Below are positions 41,318 to 49,983 of a DNA stretch of 64,000 bases, piece after piece. Under the pieces are notes generated by a model. The model was not told where the DNA came from, searched no databases, and saw only the letters and a program-made list of their open reading frames with translations. The DNA comes from Betaproteobacteria bacterium. GTDB taxonomy: Bacteria > Pseudomonadota > Gammaproteobacteria > Burkholderiales > Burkholderiaceae_C. Made by a program: the position numbers and the translations under genes. The DNA is taken from contig JADIZZ010000002.1 of the NCBI GenBank assembly GCA_016704535.1, positions 614,241-678,240 of the forward strand, read 5' to 3'. Each line of letters starts with the position of its first letter. Within the stretch, counting starts at the first letter, position 1.

Positions 41318-42412
41318 ATGCGCATCACCCTGCTCGGCGCCGGACACATCGGCCAGACCATCGCCCGTCTATTGGGTGAAAGCGGTGACTACGAGGTCAC
41401 CGTCGTCGATCGCAGCCCCGAAGCCCTGGCGCGGCTGGCCGGCCTGCCGGTGAAGACGCGCGTGGCCGAGACTGCCGAGGTGCGGGCGTTGCTGTCCACG
41501 CTGCGCGGCCAGCAAGCCGTGGTCAATGCGCTGCCCTACCACCTGGCCACCATGGCCGCGACGGCGGCGCGCGAGGCCGGCTGCCACTACTTCGACCTGA
41601 CGGAGGACGTTGCCGCCACGCGCGCCATCCAGGCGCTGGCCGAGGGTGCCCCGACGGCCTTCATGCCGCAGTGCGGCTTGGCACCGGGCTTCATCGGCAT
41701 CGTCGCGCACCACTTGGCTCAGAGCTTCGACACGCTGCAGGAAGTGAAGATGCGCGTCGGTGCGCTGCCCGCCTTCCCGACCAACGCGCTGAAGTACAAC
41801 CTCACCTGGAGCGTGGACGGCCTCATCAACGAGTACTGCCATCCCTGCGAGGCCATCCGCGGCGGCAAGAACATCGAGGTGCTACCGCTGGAAGGGCTGG
41901 AGCACTTCAGCCTCGACGGCACCGAATACGAGGCCTTCAACACCAGCGGTGGTCTCGGCACGCTGTGCGAGACGCTGGCCGGCAAGGTGCAGACGCTGGA
42001 CTACAAGAGCGTGCGCTATCCCGGCCACCAGGCGCTGATGAAGATGCTGCTGGAAGAACTGCAGCTCAACCAGGACACCGAGACCCTGAAGGCCATCATG
42101 CGCAAGAGCATCCCCAGCACGATGCAGGACGTGGTGCTGGTCTTCGTCACCGTCAGCGGCATGCGCGGCGGGGCGCTGGTGCAGGAGGTGTTCGCCCGCA
42201 AGATCTTCGCCGACCGCAGCGAGACGAATCCGCTCAGTGCCATCCAGATCACCACCGCCGCGGGCGTGTGCGCGGCGGTCGACCTGTTCCGCGAAGGCAA
42301 GCTGCCGCAGCGCGGCTTCGTGCGCCAGGAACAGGTGGCGCTGCCCGACTTCCTGGTCAACCGTTTCGGCAGTGCCTACCAGCAGTCGCGGCAGGTGGAA
42401 AGCATCGGCTGA
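41318..42412 (+). CDS. Saccharopine-dehydrogenase-like NAD(P)-binding protein
   Basis: The 364-aa protein has an N-terminal Rossmann fold (ITLLGAGHIGQTIARLLGES, VTVVDRSPEALARL) and the family's central pattern (CGLAPGFIGIVAHHLAQSF, NLTWSVDGLINEYCHPCEA, GGLGTLCETLAGKVQTLDYK). The length and pattern fit lysine 6-dehydrogenase or the saccharopine dehydrogenase family in lysine degradation, but substrate residues cannot be assigned. A nearby Lrp regulator fits amino-acid catabolism. No aldehyde dehydrogenase partner is adjacent. Confidence 0.85.
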   Translation: MRITLLGAGHIGQTIARLLGESGDYEVTVVDRSPEALARLAGLPVKTRVAETAEVRALLSTLRGQQAVVNALPYHLATMAATAAREAGCHYFDLTEDVAATRAIQALAEGAPTAFMPQCGLAPGFIGIVAHHLAQSFDTLQEVKMRVGALPAFPTNALKYNLTWSVDGLINEYCHPCEAIRGGKNIEVLPLEGLEHFSLDGTEYEAFNTSGGLGTLCETLAGKVQTLDYKSVRYPGHQALMKMLLEELQLNQDTETLKAIMRKSIPSTMQDVVLVFVTVSGMRGGALVQEVFARKIFADRSETNPLSAIQITTAAGVCAAVDLFREGKLPQRGFVRQEQVALPDFLVNRFGSAYQQSRQVESIG

Positions 42413-42546
42413 CCCGGTGCCCATGTCGCCTCGCGCCGAGCTGAGCGGGGACTGGCGCACCTGGTTGGCGCGGCATGGTGGCGATGGGTGCCGGCGAGGC
42501 CCGGCACAATCCAGCCGCATCTGAGCCCACCCCACCCCAGCCCGCC

Positions 42547-43221
42547 ATGCCACTGCCCCAAACGAACTTCGAAGCCGCCATCGTCGACCTCGACGGCACC
42601 ATGGTCGATACCGTCGGCGATTTCGAGGTGGCGCTGGCGCGTGCGCTGGCCGACCTGGGCTGGCCTCCGGTGAACCGGGCCTTCATCTCACGCACGGTGG
42701 GTAGGGGCAGCGAGCACCTGCTGACGCGGACGTTGGAGGAGGTGGGCGCGCCAGCCGCGCTCTACGACGAAGCCTGGGCGCGCTACCAGCACCACTACAT
42801 CGGCATCAACGGCCAGCATTCCACGGTCTACCCCGGCGTCGTCGAGGGCCTGCAGGCGCTGCGCGCGCTGGGCCTGCGCCTGGCCTGCATCACCAACAAG
42901 CCGAACTCGTTTGCGCGGCCGCTGCTGGCGCTGAAAGGGCTGAACGGCTTTTTCGAACATGCGTTCGGCGGCGACGCGTTCCTGCACAAGAAGCCGCACC
43001 CGATGCCGCTGTTGAAGGCCTGCGAGGCGCTGGGTACGGCGCCGGCGCGCACGCTGATGGTGGGCGATTCCAGCAACGACGCAGCGGCTGCGCGCGCCGC
43101 CGGCTGCCCCGTAGTGCTGGTGAACTACGGCTACAACCACGGCGAACCCGTGGCCAACGCATCGCCCGACGCCATCATCGGCCGCATCGACGAATTGCCT
43201 GCCCTGCTGCGCGGCGGCTGA
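42547..43221 (+). CDS. gph: Phosphoglycolate phosphatase
   Basis: The 224-aa HAD-family enzyme has the nucleophile motif VDLDGTMVDT near residue 14, motif II in LACITNKP, motif III Lys in HKKPHPMPLL and motif IV GDSSNDAAAARAAG. It removes phosphate from 2-phosphoglycolate made by oxygenase side reaction of RuBisCO or by DNA repair. In Burkholderiales gph commonly precedes trpE, which supports the assignment. ATG 42547 was chosen; an upstream in-frame GTG at 42475 would add an unconserved stretch. Confidence 0.9.
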   Translation: MPLPQTNFEAAIVDLDGTMVDTVGDFEVALARALADLGWPPVNRAFISRTVGRGSEHLLTRTLEEVGAPAALYDEAWARYQHHYIGINGQHSTVYPGVVEGLQALRALGLRLACITNKPNSFARPLLALKGLNGFFEHAFGGDAFLHKKPHPMPLLKACEALGTAPARTLMVGDSSNDAAAARAAGCPVVLVNYGYNHGEPVANASPDAIIGRIDELPALLRGG

Positions 43222-43235
43222 GCCGCCCGCCGCGT

Positions 43236-43892
43236 TCAGCGGTTGCGGCCCCCGGCCGGGCGTGCGGCCTCGCCCAGCAGTGCCGCCTTGAGCTGGTCGT
43301 CGGCCGGGCGCGGGCCCAGCCAGATGCTCATCAGCGCGCCGAAGAATTCCGGTTCCTTGATCGGCGCACCCTGCGGCTGGCCGTTGACGAGCACCGTGGT
43401 GCCCACGCCCGGCACCCAGTCGACCGAGAAGTTGTCGCCCGCCACCAGCTTCCTGCGGCTGGAGAAGATCTCGGCCATGCGCAAGGTGCCGGGGATGGAC
43501 TTGCTGAATGACTCACGCGGCGCGTTGTCCTGCATGCCGCGCGTGAAGAGCTTGCCCAGTTCGTTGGCATCGATCTCGCGCAGCATCACGACGTGCAGAC
43601 GTTTCGGACCTGCCGTGGTGGACACGACATCGGGTGTGCCGGCCTTGCCCGTGAGGTACAGGCCCGCGGTGTAGACCTTGATGACGAACTTGTAGCGCGT
43701 GCCCGCGCCGTTGAGCTGCAGCGTGTTGCCGGCGACCTGCACGGTGGGCGGGTAATTGATGCCCGAAACAGCCAGCATGCCCGGTGGCGGCGGCGAAGGC
43801 GACGACGGGAACTGGGTCTGCGCCCGGCTGCTGGTGGCGATCCAGGCGCCGCAAATCAGCAGGGGCGCAACGACGAGGTTTCGACGTTTCAT
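43236..43892 (-). CDS. Chalcone-isomerase-like periplasmic protein
   Basis: The 218-aa protein has a signal peptide (LVVAPLLICGAWIATSSRAQ), a Pro/Ser linker and a chalcone-isomerase-like domain (LQLNGAGTRYKFVIKVYTAGLY, LHVVMLREIDANELGKLF, FFGALMSIWLGPRPADDQLK). Bacterial members of this family are not known to isomerise chalcones; a fatty-acid-binding role is likely for the fold. It is divergent from the trp operon, and the 301-bp gap (43893-44193) holds the trp leader region. Confidence 0.87.
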   Translation of the reverse strand: MKRRNLVVAPLLICGAWIATSSRAQTQFPSSPSPPPPGMLAVSGINYPPTVQVAGNTLQLNGAGTRYKFVIKVYTAGLYLTGKAGTPDVVSTTAGPKRLHVVMLREIDANELGKLFTRGMQDNAPRESFSKSIPGTLRMAEIFSSRRKLVAGDNFSVDWVPGVGTTVLVNGQPQGAPIKEPEFFGALMSIWLGPRPADDQLKAALLGEAARPAGGRNR

Positions 43893-43964
43893 GGGTGTCC
43901 TGAGGCTGAGCTTTGTCGGGGCCGGCAGTCTGCCACGTTGCCGTGGCGCGAACAGATGGGCTGC

Positions 43965-43970
43965 TAGACT
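43965..43970 (+). promoter_or_regulatory. Extended -10 of the trp operon
   Basis: TGCTAGACT provides TG-n plus the -10 hexamer TAGACT. A start of transcription seven bases on would fall at about 43977, three bases before the leader-peptide ATG at 43980. A -35-like TTGCCG at 43938 is too far (21 bp) for a normal spacer. Confidence 0.45.
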
Positions 43971-43979
43971 GCAGCGCTC

Positions 43980-44078
43980 ATGGTTTCACGCATCGCCCCC
44001 ATTCCTCGCGCCGCCCGCCGGCCTGGTCCACGCGACCAGGGAGCCTGGCCCTGGCGCCGCTCGCACAGCCCGGCCTGA
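43980..44078 (+). promoter_or_regulatory. Candidate trp leader peptide (trpL) and attenuator
   Basis: A 32-codon ORF (ATG 43980, TGA 44076-44078) lies 115 bp upstream of trpE and reads MVSRIAPIPRAAR then GPRDQGAWPWRRSHSPA. It contains two Trp codons in a TGG-CCC-TGG cluster (44046-44054). Overlapping it, CCTGGTC-CACGC-GACCAGG (44022-44040) is a perfect 7-bp hairpin. Alternative pairings exist between CCAGG and the Trp-codon segment CCTGG, and between CTGGCC there and GGCCAG near 44090. Together this looks like ribosome-mediated attenuation. No U-run terminator was seen before trpE. No Shine-Dalgarno precedes the ATG, so it may be leaderless. Confidence 0.45.
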
Positions 44079-44193
44079 CCGCCACAGCGGCCAGCCTTCT
44101 GCCGTGGGCCCGACCGACCGGCCCGACCCCCGAACACCGCCGCGACCCGCCTGCCCGCCAGGCCCGAGGCCCCCGTGTGAACAGGTGCGAGAC

Positions 44194-45669
44194 ATGATCA
44201 CCGAACTCGAATTCAAGAGCCTGGCCAGCCAGGGCTACAACCGCATACCGCTCATCGCCGAGGCCCTTGCAGACCTCGAAACACCACTGTCGCTCTATCT
44301 GAAACTGGCCGGCGGTGCGCCGCACAGCTTCCTGCTGGAAAGCGTGGTCGGCGGTGAACGCTTCGGGCGCTATTCCTTCATCGGCCTGCCCGCCAAGACC
44401 TGGCTGCGCGCCAGCCGCTTCACCACCGAGGTGGTGACGAACGGCAAGGTGGTCGAGACCCACGAGGGCAACCCGCTGGACTTCATCGGGCAGTACCAGC
44501 AGCGCTTCAAGGTTGCGCTGCGCCCGGGCTTGCCGCGCTTCTGTGGCGGCTTGGCCGGCTACTTCGGCTACGACGCCGTGCGCTACATCGAGCCCAGGCT
44601 CGCCGCGACCTGGAAGGCCGGCGGCATCGGCACGCCCGACATCCTGCTGCTGCAGTGCGAAGAGCTGGCGGTCATCGACAACCTTTCGGGGCGCCTATAC
44701 CTCATCGTCTACGCCGACCCCGGCCAGCCCGAGGCCTGGTTCGCGGGCAAGAAGCGCCTGTCGGAGCTGACCGACAAGCTGCGTTACAGCGTCAGCGCGC
44801 CGGCGGTGAAGCGCGGGCCGTCCTATGCCGTGGAGCGCGAGACGAGCCGCGAGGCGCTGGAAGCCGCGGTGCTCAAGTGCAAGGACTACATCGCCGCCGG
44901 TGACTGCATGCAGGTCGTGATCGGCCAGCGCCTGAAGAAGCGCTATACCGAGAGCCCGTTGTCGCTGTACCGTGCGCTGCGCTCGCTGAACCCTTCGCCC
45001 TACATGTACTACTACGACATGGGCGAGTTCCAGATCGTCGGCGCCAGCCCGGAGATCCTGGTGCGTCAGGAGGCCACGCCCGAAGGCGCGAAGGTGACCA
45101 TCCGCCCTCTGGCCGGCACGCGCCCGCGCGGCGCCACGCCCGAGCAGGACGCCGCGCTGGCCGCCGAGCTGCAGTCGGACCCCAAGGAGCGTGCCGAACA
45201 TCTGATGCTGATCGACCTGGCGCGCAACGACATCGGCCGTATCGCCAGGACCGGGAGCGTGAAGGTGACCGAGGCCTTCGCCATCGAACGCTATTCGCAC
45301 GTGATGCACATCGTCAGCAACGTCGAAGGCCTGTTGAAGGACGGCATCGGCAACCTCGACGTGCTGAAGGCCACGTTCCCGGCCGGCACCTTGAGCGGCG
45401 CGCCCAAGATCCGCGCGATGGAGATCATCGACGAGCTCGAGCCCGTCCAGCGGGGCATCTACGGCGGCGCCTGCGGCTACCTCAGTTTCGCCGGCGACAT
45501 GGACGTGGCCATCGCCATTCGCACCGGCATCATCAAGGACCAGACGCTGTACGTGCAGGCGGCCGCCGGTGTCGTGGCCGACAGCGTGCCCGAAATGGAA
45601 TGGCGCGAGACCGAACACAAGGCGCGGGCCTTGATACGCGCGGCGGAGCTGGTCGAAGAGGGGTTCTGA
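44194..45669 (+). CDS. trpE: Anthranilate synthase component I
   Basis: The 491-aa enzyme converts chorismate and ammonia to anthranilate, the first step of tryptophan synthesis. Seen are the N-terminal feedback site (LLESVVGGERFGRYSFIG) and the chorismate-binding domain (QVVIGQRLKKRY, SPEILVR, TIRPLAGTRPRGATPEQD, DLARNDIGRIARTGSVKV, FPAGTLSGAPKIRAMEII, YGGACGYLSFAGDMD). The ATG at 44194 gives normal length. It heads the trp operon and is followed 2 bp later by trpG. Regulation is probably by attenuation and Trp feedback. Confidence 0.97.
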   Translation: MITELEFKSLASQGYNRIPLIAEALADLETPLSLYLKLAGGAPHSFLLESVVGGERFGRYSFIGLPAKTWLRASRFTTEVVTNGKVVETHEGNPLDFIGQYQQRFKVALRPGLPRFCGGLAGYFGYDAVRYIEPRLAATWKAGGIGTPDILLLQCEELAVIDNLSGRLYLIVYADPGQPEAWFAGKKRLSELTDKLRYSVSAPAVKRGPSYAVERETSREALEAAVLKCKDYIAAGDCMQVVIGQRLKKRYTESPLSLYRALRSLNPSPYMYYYDMGEFQIVGASPEILVRQEATPEGAKVTIRPLAGTRPRGATPEQDAALAAELQSDPKERAEHLMLIDLARNDIGRIARTGSVKVTEAFAIERYSHVMHIVSNVEGLLKDGIGNLDVLKATFPAGTLSGAPKIRAMEIIDELEPVQRGIYGGACGYLSFAGDMDVAIAIRTGIIKDQTLYVQAAAGVVADSVPEMEWRETEHKARALIRAAELVEEGF

Positions 45670-45671
45670 TC

Positions 45672-46244
45672 ATGCTGCTGATGATCGACAACTACGACAG
45701 CTTCACCTTCAACCTGGTGCAGTACTTCGGCGAGCTGGGGCAGGACGTGCGCGTCTTCCGCAACGACGAGATCACCGTCGAAGGCATCGCCGCACTGAAG
45801 CCCGAGCGCCTGGTGATCTCGCCGGGGCCCTGCAGCCCGGCCGAGGCCGGCATCTGCATCGAGGCCATCCGCCACTTCGCCGGCAGGCTGCCCATCCTGG
45901 GCGTCTGCCTGGGGCATCAGGCGATGGGTGCGGCGCTGGGCGGCAAGGTGGTGCGCGCGCAGGTGCAGATGCACGGCAAGGCCAGCACCATCACCACCGA
46001 CCAGCAGGGCGTGTTCCACGGCCTGCCGAAACAGTTCAGCGTCATCCGCTACCACTCGCTGGCCGTGGAGCGCGCGTCGCTGCCGGCCGAGCTGCTGATC
46101 ACCGCCACGTCGGAAGACGGCGAGATCATGGGTCTGCGCCACCGTGGCCTGCCGCTCGAGGGCGTGCAGTTCCACCCCGAGTCCATCCTCAGTGAACACG
46201 GCCACGCGATGCTGAAGAACTTTCTCGAGCAGGTGCACGCATGA
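45672..46244 (+). CDS. trpG: Anthranilate synthase glutamine amidotransferase
   Basis: The 190-aa class I glutamine amidotransferase supplies ammonia to TrpE. It has MLLMIDNYDSFTFNLVQYF, the oxyanion stretch ISPGPCSPAEAG, the nucleophile Cys in LGVCLGHQAMG, and the His-Glu pair in GVQFHPESILSEHG. It may also serve PabA in folate synthesis, as single amidotransferases often do. Its stop overlaps the ltaE ATG (ATGA). Confidence 0.96.
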   Translation: MLLMIDNYDSFTFNLVQYFGELGQDVRVFRNDEITVEGIAALKPERLVISPGPCSPAEAGICIEAIRHFAGRLPILGVCLGHQAMGAALGGKVVRAQVQMHGKASTITTDQQGVFHGLPKQFSVIRYHSLAVERASLPAELLITATSEDGEIMGLRHRGLPLEGVQFHPESILSEHGHAMLKNFLEQVHA

Positions 46245-47245
46245 GGCCCATCGACCTGCGCAGCGACACCGTCACGCAGCCCACCGCTGCGATGCGCGCG
46301 GCGATGGCGGCGGCCGAGGTGGGCGACGATGTCTTCGGCGACGACCCGAGCGTCAACGCACTGCAGGCCCGCATTGCCGCGATGGTGGGCAAGGAAGCGG
46401 CGCTGTTCACGCCCACCGGCACGCAGAGCAACCTGTGCGGGCTGATGGCGCATTGCCAGCGCGGCGACGAGTACCTCGTCGGCCAGATGGCGCACACCTA
46501 CCGCTGGGAAGGCGGCGGCGCGGCCGTGCTGGGCAGCATCCAGCCGCAGCCGCTGGTGCAGCAGGCCGACGGCTCCATCCTGCTGGCCGACATCGAGGCC
46601 AACATCAAGCCCGACGACGCGCACTTCGCGAAGACACGACTGCTGGCGCTTGAGAACACCTGGGGCGGGCAGATCCTGCCGCAGGCCTATGTCGAAGCGG
46701 CCACTGCGCTGGCGCGGCGCAAGGGCCTGGCCACGCACCTGGACGGCGCGCGCGTCTTCAACGCCGCGGTGGCCAGTGGCTTGCCTCTCGCCGATATCGT
46801 GCGGCCCTTCGACAGCATTTCGGTCTGCTTCAGCAAGGGGCTGGGCGCGCCGGTGGGTTCGGCGCTGGTGGGTCCGAAGGAACTCATCGCCCGCGCCCAT
46901 CGGATCCGCAAGATGCTGGGCGGCGGCATGCGCCAGGCCGGCGTGCTGGCCGCGGCCGCGCTGCACGCGCTGGACCACCATGTCGAGCGGCTGGCCGACG
47001 ACCATGCCAATGCGCGCGCGCTGGCCGAAGGCTTGCAGGGCCTGCCCGGCGTGACGGTGCAGCCGCCGCAGACCAACATCGTCTTCGTCGACCTGGTGCC
47101 CGAGAAGGCCGCCGGGGTCGTTGATCGCCTGCGCGCGGCCGGCGTGCTGTGCACGGGGCTGTACCGACTGCGCTTCGTGACCCATCTCGACGTCTCTTCA
47201 GCCGATATCGCGCGCGCCGTCGCCGTCCTGCGCGCCACCCTGTAG
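46241..47245 (+). CDS. ltaE: Low-specificity L-threonine aldolase
   Basis: The 334-aa PLP enzyme cleaves L-threonine or allo-threonine to glycine and acetaldehyde. Family signs are IDLRSDTVTQPTAAMRAAM, GDDVFGDDPSVNALQARIA, FTPTGTQSNLCGLMAHC, HLDGARVFNAAVASG and the PLP lysine in SVCFSKGLGAPVGS. It overlaps trpG by four bases and is 10 bp before trpD, so it is inside the trp operon, which is not its usual place. Glycine/serine supply or a moonlighting function may explain it (inference). Confidence 0.93.
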   Translation: MRPIDLRSDTVTQPTAAMRAAMAAAEVGDDVFGDDPSVNALQARIAAMVGKEAALFTPTGTQSNLCGLMAHCQRGDEYLVGQMAHTYRWEGGGAAVLGSIQPQPLVQQADGSILLADIEANIKPDDAHFAKTRLLALENTWGGQILPQAYVEAATALARRKGLATHLDGARVFNAAVASGLPLADIVRPFDSISVCFSKGLGAPVGSALVGPKELIARAHRIRKMLGGGMRQAGVLAAAALHALDHHVERLADDHANARALAEGLQGLPGVTVQPPQTNIVFVDLVPEKAAGVVDRLRAAGVLCTGLYRLRFVTHLDVSSADIARAVAVLRATL

Positions 47246-47255
47246 AAAGGCCGCC

Positions 47256-48296
47256 ATGCCCACGCCCATCACCAACACCGAGGCGCTGACGCGCATCATC
47301 GAACATCGCGAGATCTTCCACGACGAGATGCTGGTGCTGATGCGCCGCATCATGAGCGGCGAGATGTCGCCGGTAATGATCGCGGCCTTCGCCACCGGCC
47401 TGCGCGTGAAGAAGGAAACGGTGGGCGAGATCGCCGCCGCGGCGCAGGTGATGCGCGAGTTCGCAACGCCCGTGCCGGTGGCCGACCGCACCCACCTGGT
47501 CGACATCGTCGGCACCGGCGGCGACGGTTCGCACACCTTCAACATCAGCACGGCCAGCGTCTTCGTCGCCGCGGCCGCCGGCGCGCGCGTGGCCAAGCAC
47601 GCCGGGCGCGCGGTGTCGTCGACCTCGGGTTCGGCCGACGTGGTGGAGGCGCTGGGCGCCCACATCAACCTCACGCCCGAGCAGGTGTCCGCCTGCCTGG
47701 ACGAGACTGGCGTGGCCTACATGTTCGCGCCCAACCACCACGCGGCGATGAAACACGCCGCACCCGTGCGCCGTGAACTGGGCGTGCGCACGATCTTCAA
47801 CATCCTGGGCCCGTTGACCAACCCGGCCGGTGCACCCAACCAGCTGCTGGGCGTGTTCCATCCCGACCTCGTGGGCATCCTGGTGCGCGTGCTGCAGCGC
47901 CTGGGCAGCGAGCACGTGATGGTGGTCCACGGCATGAACGGCATGGACGAGATTTCCCTGTCGGGCGAAACCGCAGTCGGCGAACTCAAGGACGGCGAAC
48001 TGCGCGAGTACTTCATCCACCCCAGCGACTTCGGCCTGCCGGTCTACGACTCGCGGGTGCTGAAGGTAGCCAACAAGGACGAGTCGGTGCAGTGCATCCA
48101 GCGTGCGCTGGCCAACGAGGACGGGCCCATCCGCGACATCGTGCTGCTCAACGCCGGCGCGGCGCTGCATTGCGCGGGTGTCGCGTCTTCGGTGGCCGAT
48201 GGCGTCAAGCGTGCGCGCGAGGCCGTGGCCTCGGGCAAGGCGATGGCCAAGCTGAGCCAGTTCGTCGCCGTCACGCAGAAGCTGAAGACGCCGTGA
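47256..48296 (+). CDS. trpD: Anthranilate phosphoribosyltransferase
   Basis: The 346-aa enzyme joins anthranilate with PRPP. It shows the PRPP-binding glycine loop VGTGGDGSHTFNIST, KHAGRAVSSTSGSADVVEAL, FAPNHHAAMKHAAPVRRELG and the C-terminal MDEISLSG. GAAAG upstream fits a ribosome site. Its stop overlaps the trpC GTG (GTGA). Confidence 0.97.
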   Translation: MPTPITNTEALTRIIEHREIFHDEMLVLMRRIMSGEMSPVMIAAFATGLRVKKETVGEIAAAAQVMREFATPVPVADRTHLVDIVGTGGDGSHTFNISTASVFVAAAAGARVAKHAGRAVSSTSGSADVVEALGAHINLTPEQVSACLDETGVAYMFAPNHHAAMKHAAPVRRELGVRTIFNILGPLTNPAGAPNQLLGVFHPDLVGILVRVLQRLGSEHVMVVHGMNGMDEISLSGETAVGELKDGELREYFIHPSDFGLPVYDSRVLKVANKDESVQCIQRALANEDGPIRDIVLLNAGAALHCAGVASSVADGVKRAREAVASGKAMAKLSQFVAVTQKLKTP

Positions 48297-49084
48297 GCAG
48301 CGACATCCTCGACCGCATCGTCGCGGTCAAGCGCGAAGAGCTGGTGGCCGCGCGAGCGGCACGCAGCCTGGCCAGCTGGCGTGAAGAGGCCGTGGCACGG
48401 CACGACCTGCGCGACTTCGAAGGCGCGCTGCGCGCCAAGGTCGCCGCCGGCCGCGCCGCGGTGATTGCCGAGGTCAAGAAGGCCAGCCCCAGCAAGGGCG
48501 TGCTGCGCGAGCATTTCGTGCCGGCCGACATCGCCGCCAGCTACGCCAGCCAAGGCGCGGCTGCCTTGAGCGTGCTGACCGACGAGCGATTCTTCCAGGG
48601 CAGTGCCGCCTACCTGCAGCAGGCGCGTGCCGCTTGCGCGCTGCCGGTGCTGCGCAAGGACTTCATGATCGACGAGTACCAGATCGTCGAGGCGCGTGCG
48701 CTGGGAGCCGACTGCATCCTGCTCATCGCCGCCTGCCTGTCCGACGCGCAGATGGCCGACCTGGAGGCCGTGGCGCACGCACTGGGGCTGGCCGTGCTGG
48801 TGGAGGTGCACGACGGCGGTGAACTCGAGCGCGCACTGAAGCTGAATACACCGCTGGTGGGCATCAACAACCGGAACCTGCGCACCTTCGAGGTGACATT
48901 GGACACCACGCTGGGCCTGCTGCCGCGGGTGCCGGCCGACCGGCTTCTGATCACCGAGTCAGGCATCCTGGGCCGTGCCGACGTGCAGCACATGCGTGAT
49001 GCCGGCGTGCACGCTTTCCTGGTCGGCGAGGCCTTGATGCGCGCGCCCGATCCCGGCACTGCACTGGCTCGGCTCTTCGCGTGA
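48293..49084 (+). CDS. trpC: Indole-3-glycerol phosphate synthase
   Basis: The 263-aa TIM-barrel enzyme makes indole-3-glycerol phosphate. It has AVIAEVKKASPSKGVLRE with the catalytic Lys, LSVLTDERFFQGS, VLRKDFMIDEYQIVEARALG, LVEVHDGGELERAL, GINNRNLRTFEV and LLITESGI. The GTG start at 48293 overlaps trpD. No trpF domain is fused; trpF, trpB and trpA are not in this window. The stop overlaps the ung GTG. Confidence 0.97.
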   Translation: MSSDILDRIVAVKREELVAARAARSLASWREEAVARHDLRDFEGALRAKVAAGRAAVIAEVKKASPSKGVLREHFVPADIAASYASQGAAALSVLTDERFFQGSAAYLQQARAACALPVLRKDFMIDEYQIVEARALGADCILLIAACLSDAQMADLEAVAHALGLAVLVEVHDGGELERALKLNTPLVGINNRNLRTFEVTLDTTLGLLPRVPADRLLITESGILGRADVQHMRDAGVHAFLVGEALMRAPDPGTALARLFA

Positions 49085-49812
49085 CGCGGCTCACCCGTCC
49101 GCTGGACGACCTGCTGGCCGCCGACTTCGGTGAGTGGCAGCCGCTGCTGCGGCGCTGGCGCGCCAGCGCTGCGGGACAGGCCCTGGTAACGGCGGTCGAC
49201 GAGCGGGTGGCGGCCGGCGCCAAGGTCTACCCGGCCGAGGTTTTCCGTGCCTTGGCGCTGACGCCGCTGTCCAGCGTGCGGGTGCTCATCCTCGGGCAGG
49301 ACCCCTACCACGGGCCGGGTCAGGCCGAGGGTCTGGCCTTCTCCGTGGAGCCGGGGCAGCGGCTGCCGCCCAGCCTGCGCAACATCTTCAAGGAACTGCA
49401 GCGCGACCTGGGGCTGGCGATGCCGGCCACGGGTTCGCTGGTGCCCTGGGCATGTCAGGGTGTGCTGCTGCTGAACGCCACGCTCACCGTCGAGGATGGG
49501 CTTCCCGGCCGCCATGCCAGGTTGGGTTGGCAAACGCTTACTGACGAAATATGCAAAGCCCTGGTTCAAGACTCGAAGCCCAAGGTCTTCATGCTCTGGG
49601 GCGCCCATGCGCAGGCCAAGGCCGCCCTGCTGCAGCCGCCGGGGGTGAGTCATGCCGTGCTGACCTGCAATCACCCATCGCCGCTGTCGGCGCTGCGCAT
49701 GCCGGCGCCTTTCGTCGGCTGCGGCCACTTCGGCCTGGCCAATGCCTTTCTGCAACGGGCTGGCCGATCGGCGGTCGACTGGGGGCTGGCCAGGTCCGAG
49801 GCCGTGGTATAG
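49081..49812 (+). CDS. ung: Uracil-DNA glycosylase
   Basis: The 243-aa family-1 enzyme removes uracil from DNA. It has the water-activating motif LILGQDPYHGPGQAEGLAFS, the FKELQRDLG segment, LLLNATLTVEDG and the minor-groove loop HPSPLSA. The GTG start at 49081 overlaps the trpC stop. Its C-terminal codons GTG-GTA-TAG double as the extended -10 of the following tRNA operon. Its place at the end of the trp operon is a co-transcription effect rather than a pathway link. Confidence 0.96.
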   Translation: MTRLTRPLDDLLAADFGEWQPLLRRWRASAAGQALVTAVDERVAAGAKVYPAEVFRALALTPLSSVRVLILGQDPYHGPGQAEGLAFSVEPGQRLPPSLRNIFKELQRDLGLAMPATGSLVPWACQGVLLLNATLTVEDGLPGRHARLGWQTLTDEICKALVQDSKPKVFMLWGAHAQAKAALLQPPGVSHAVLTCNHPSPLSALRMPAPFVGCGHFGLANAFLQRAGRSAVDWGLARSEAVV

Positions 49813-49813
49813 T
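49805..49813 (+). promoter_or_regulatory. Extended -10 promoter of the tRNA-tuf operon
   Basis: TGGTATAGT (TG-n-TATAGT) ends 12 bp before the tRNA-Tyr 5' end; the ung stop codon TAG (49810-49812) is inside the hexamer. No clear -35 was seen at the usual distance, which is common for extended -10 promoters. Confidence 0.55.
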
Positions 49814-49825
49814 CACAGGCTCTCC

Positions 49826-49911
49826 GGAGGGGTGCCCGAGTGGCTAAAGGGGGCAGACTGTAAATCTGTTGGCTTACGCCTACGCTGGTTCGAATCCAGC
49901 CTCCTCCACCA
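49826..49911 (+). tRNA. tRNA-Tyr (GTA)
   Basis: A class II tRNA of 86 bases with encoded CCA. The acceptor GGAGGGG pairs with CTCCTCC. The anticodon GTA is at 49860-49862 in the loop CTGTAAA. A long variable arm follows (GTTGGCTTACGCCTAC), and GGTTCGAATCC forms the T arm. It is first in the cluster before tuf. Confidence 0.97.
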
Positions 49912-49983
49912 GAGACTGATCCGCTTGCGGCTGCCATCGGCCGCAGCGGGGTCCCGAGTTCGGAGGCTGCAAGAGGGTTCCGG

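Noticed and set aside
43756..44193. N-terminal extension of trpE by about 146 codons
   Set aside because: The frame is open but the sequence is unlike TrpE, runs through the candidate promoter and leader, and TrpE has normal length from ATG 44194.
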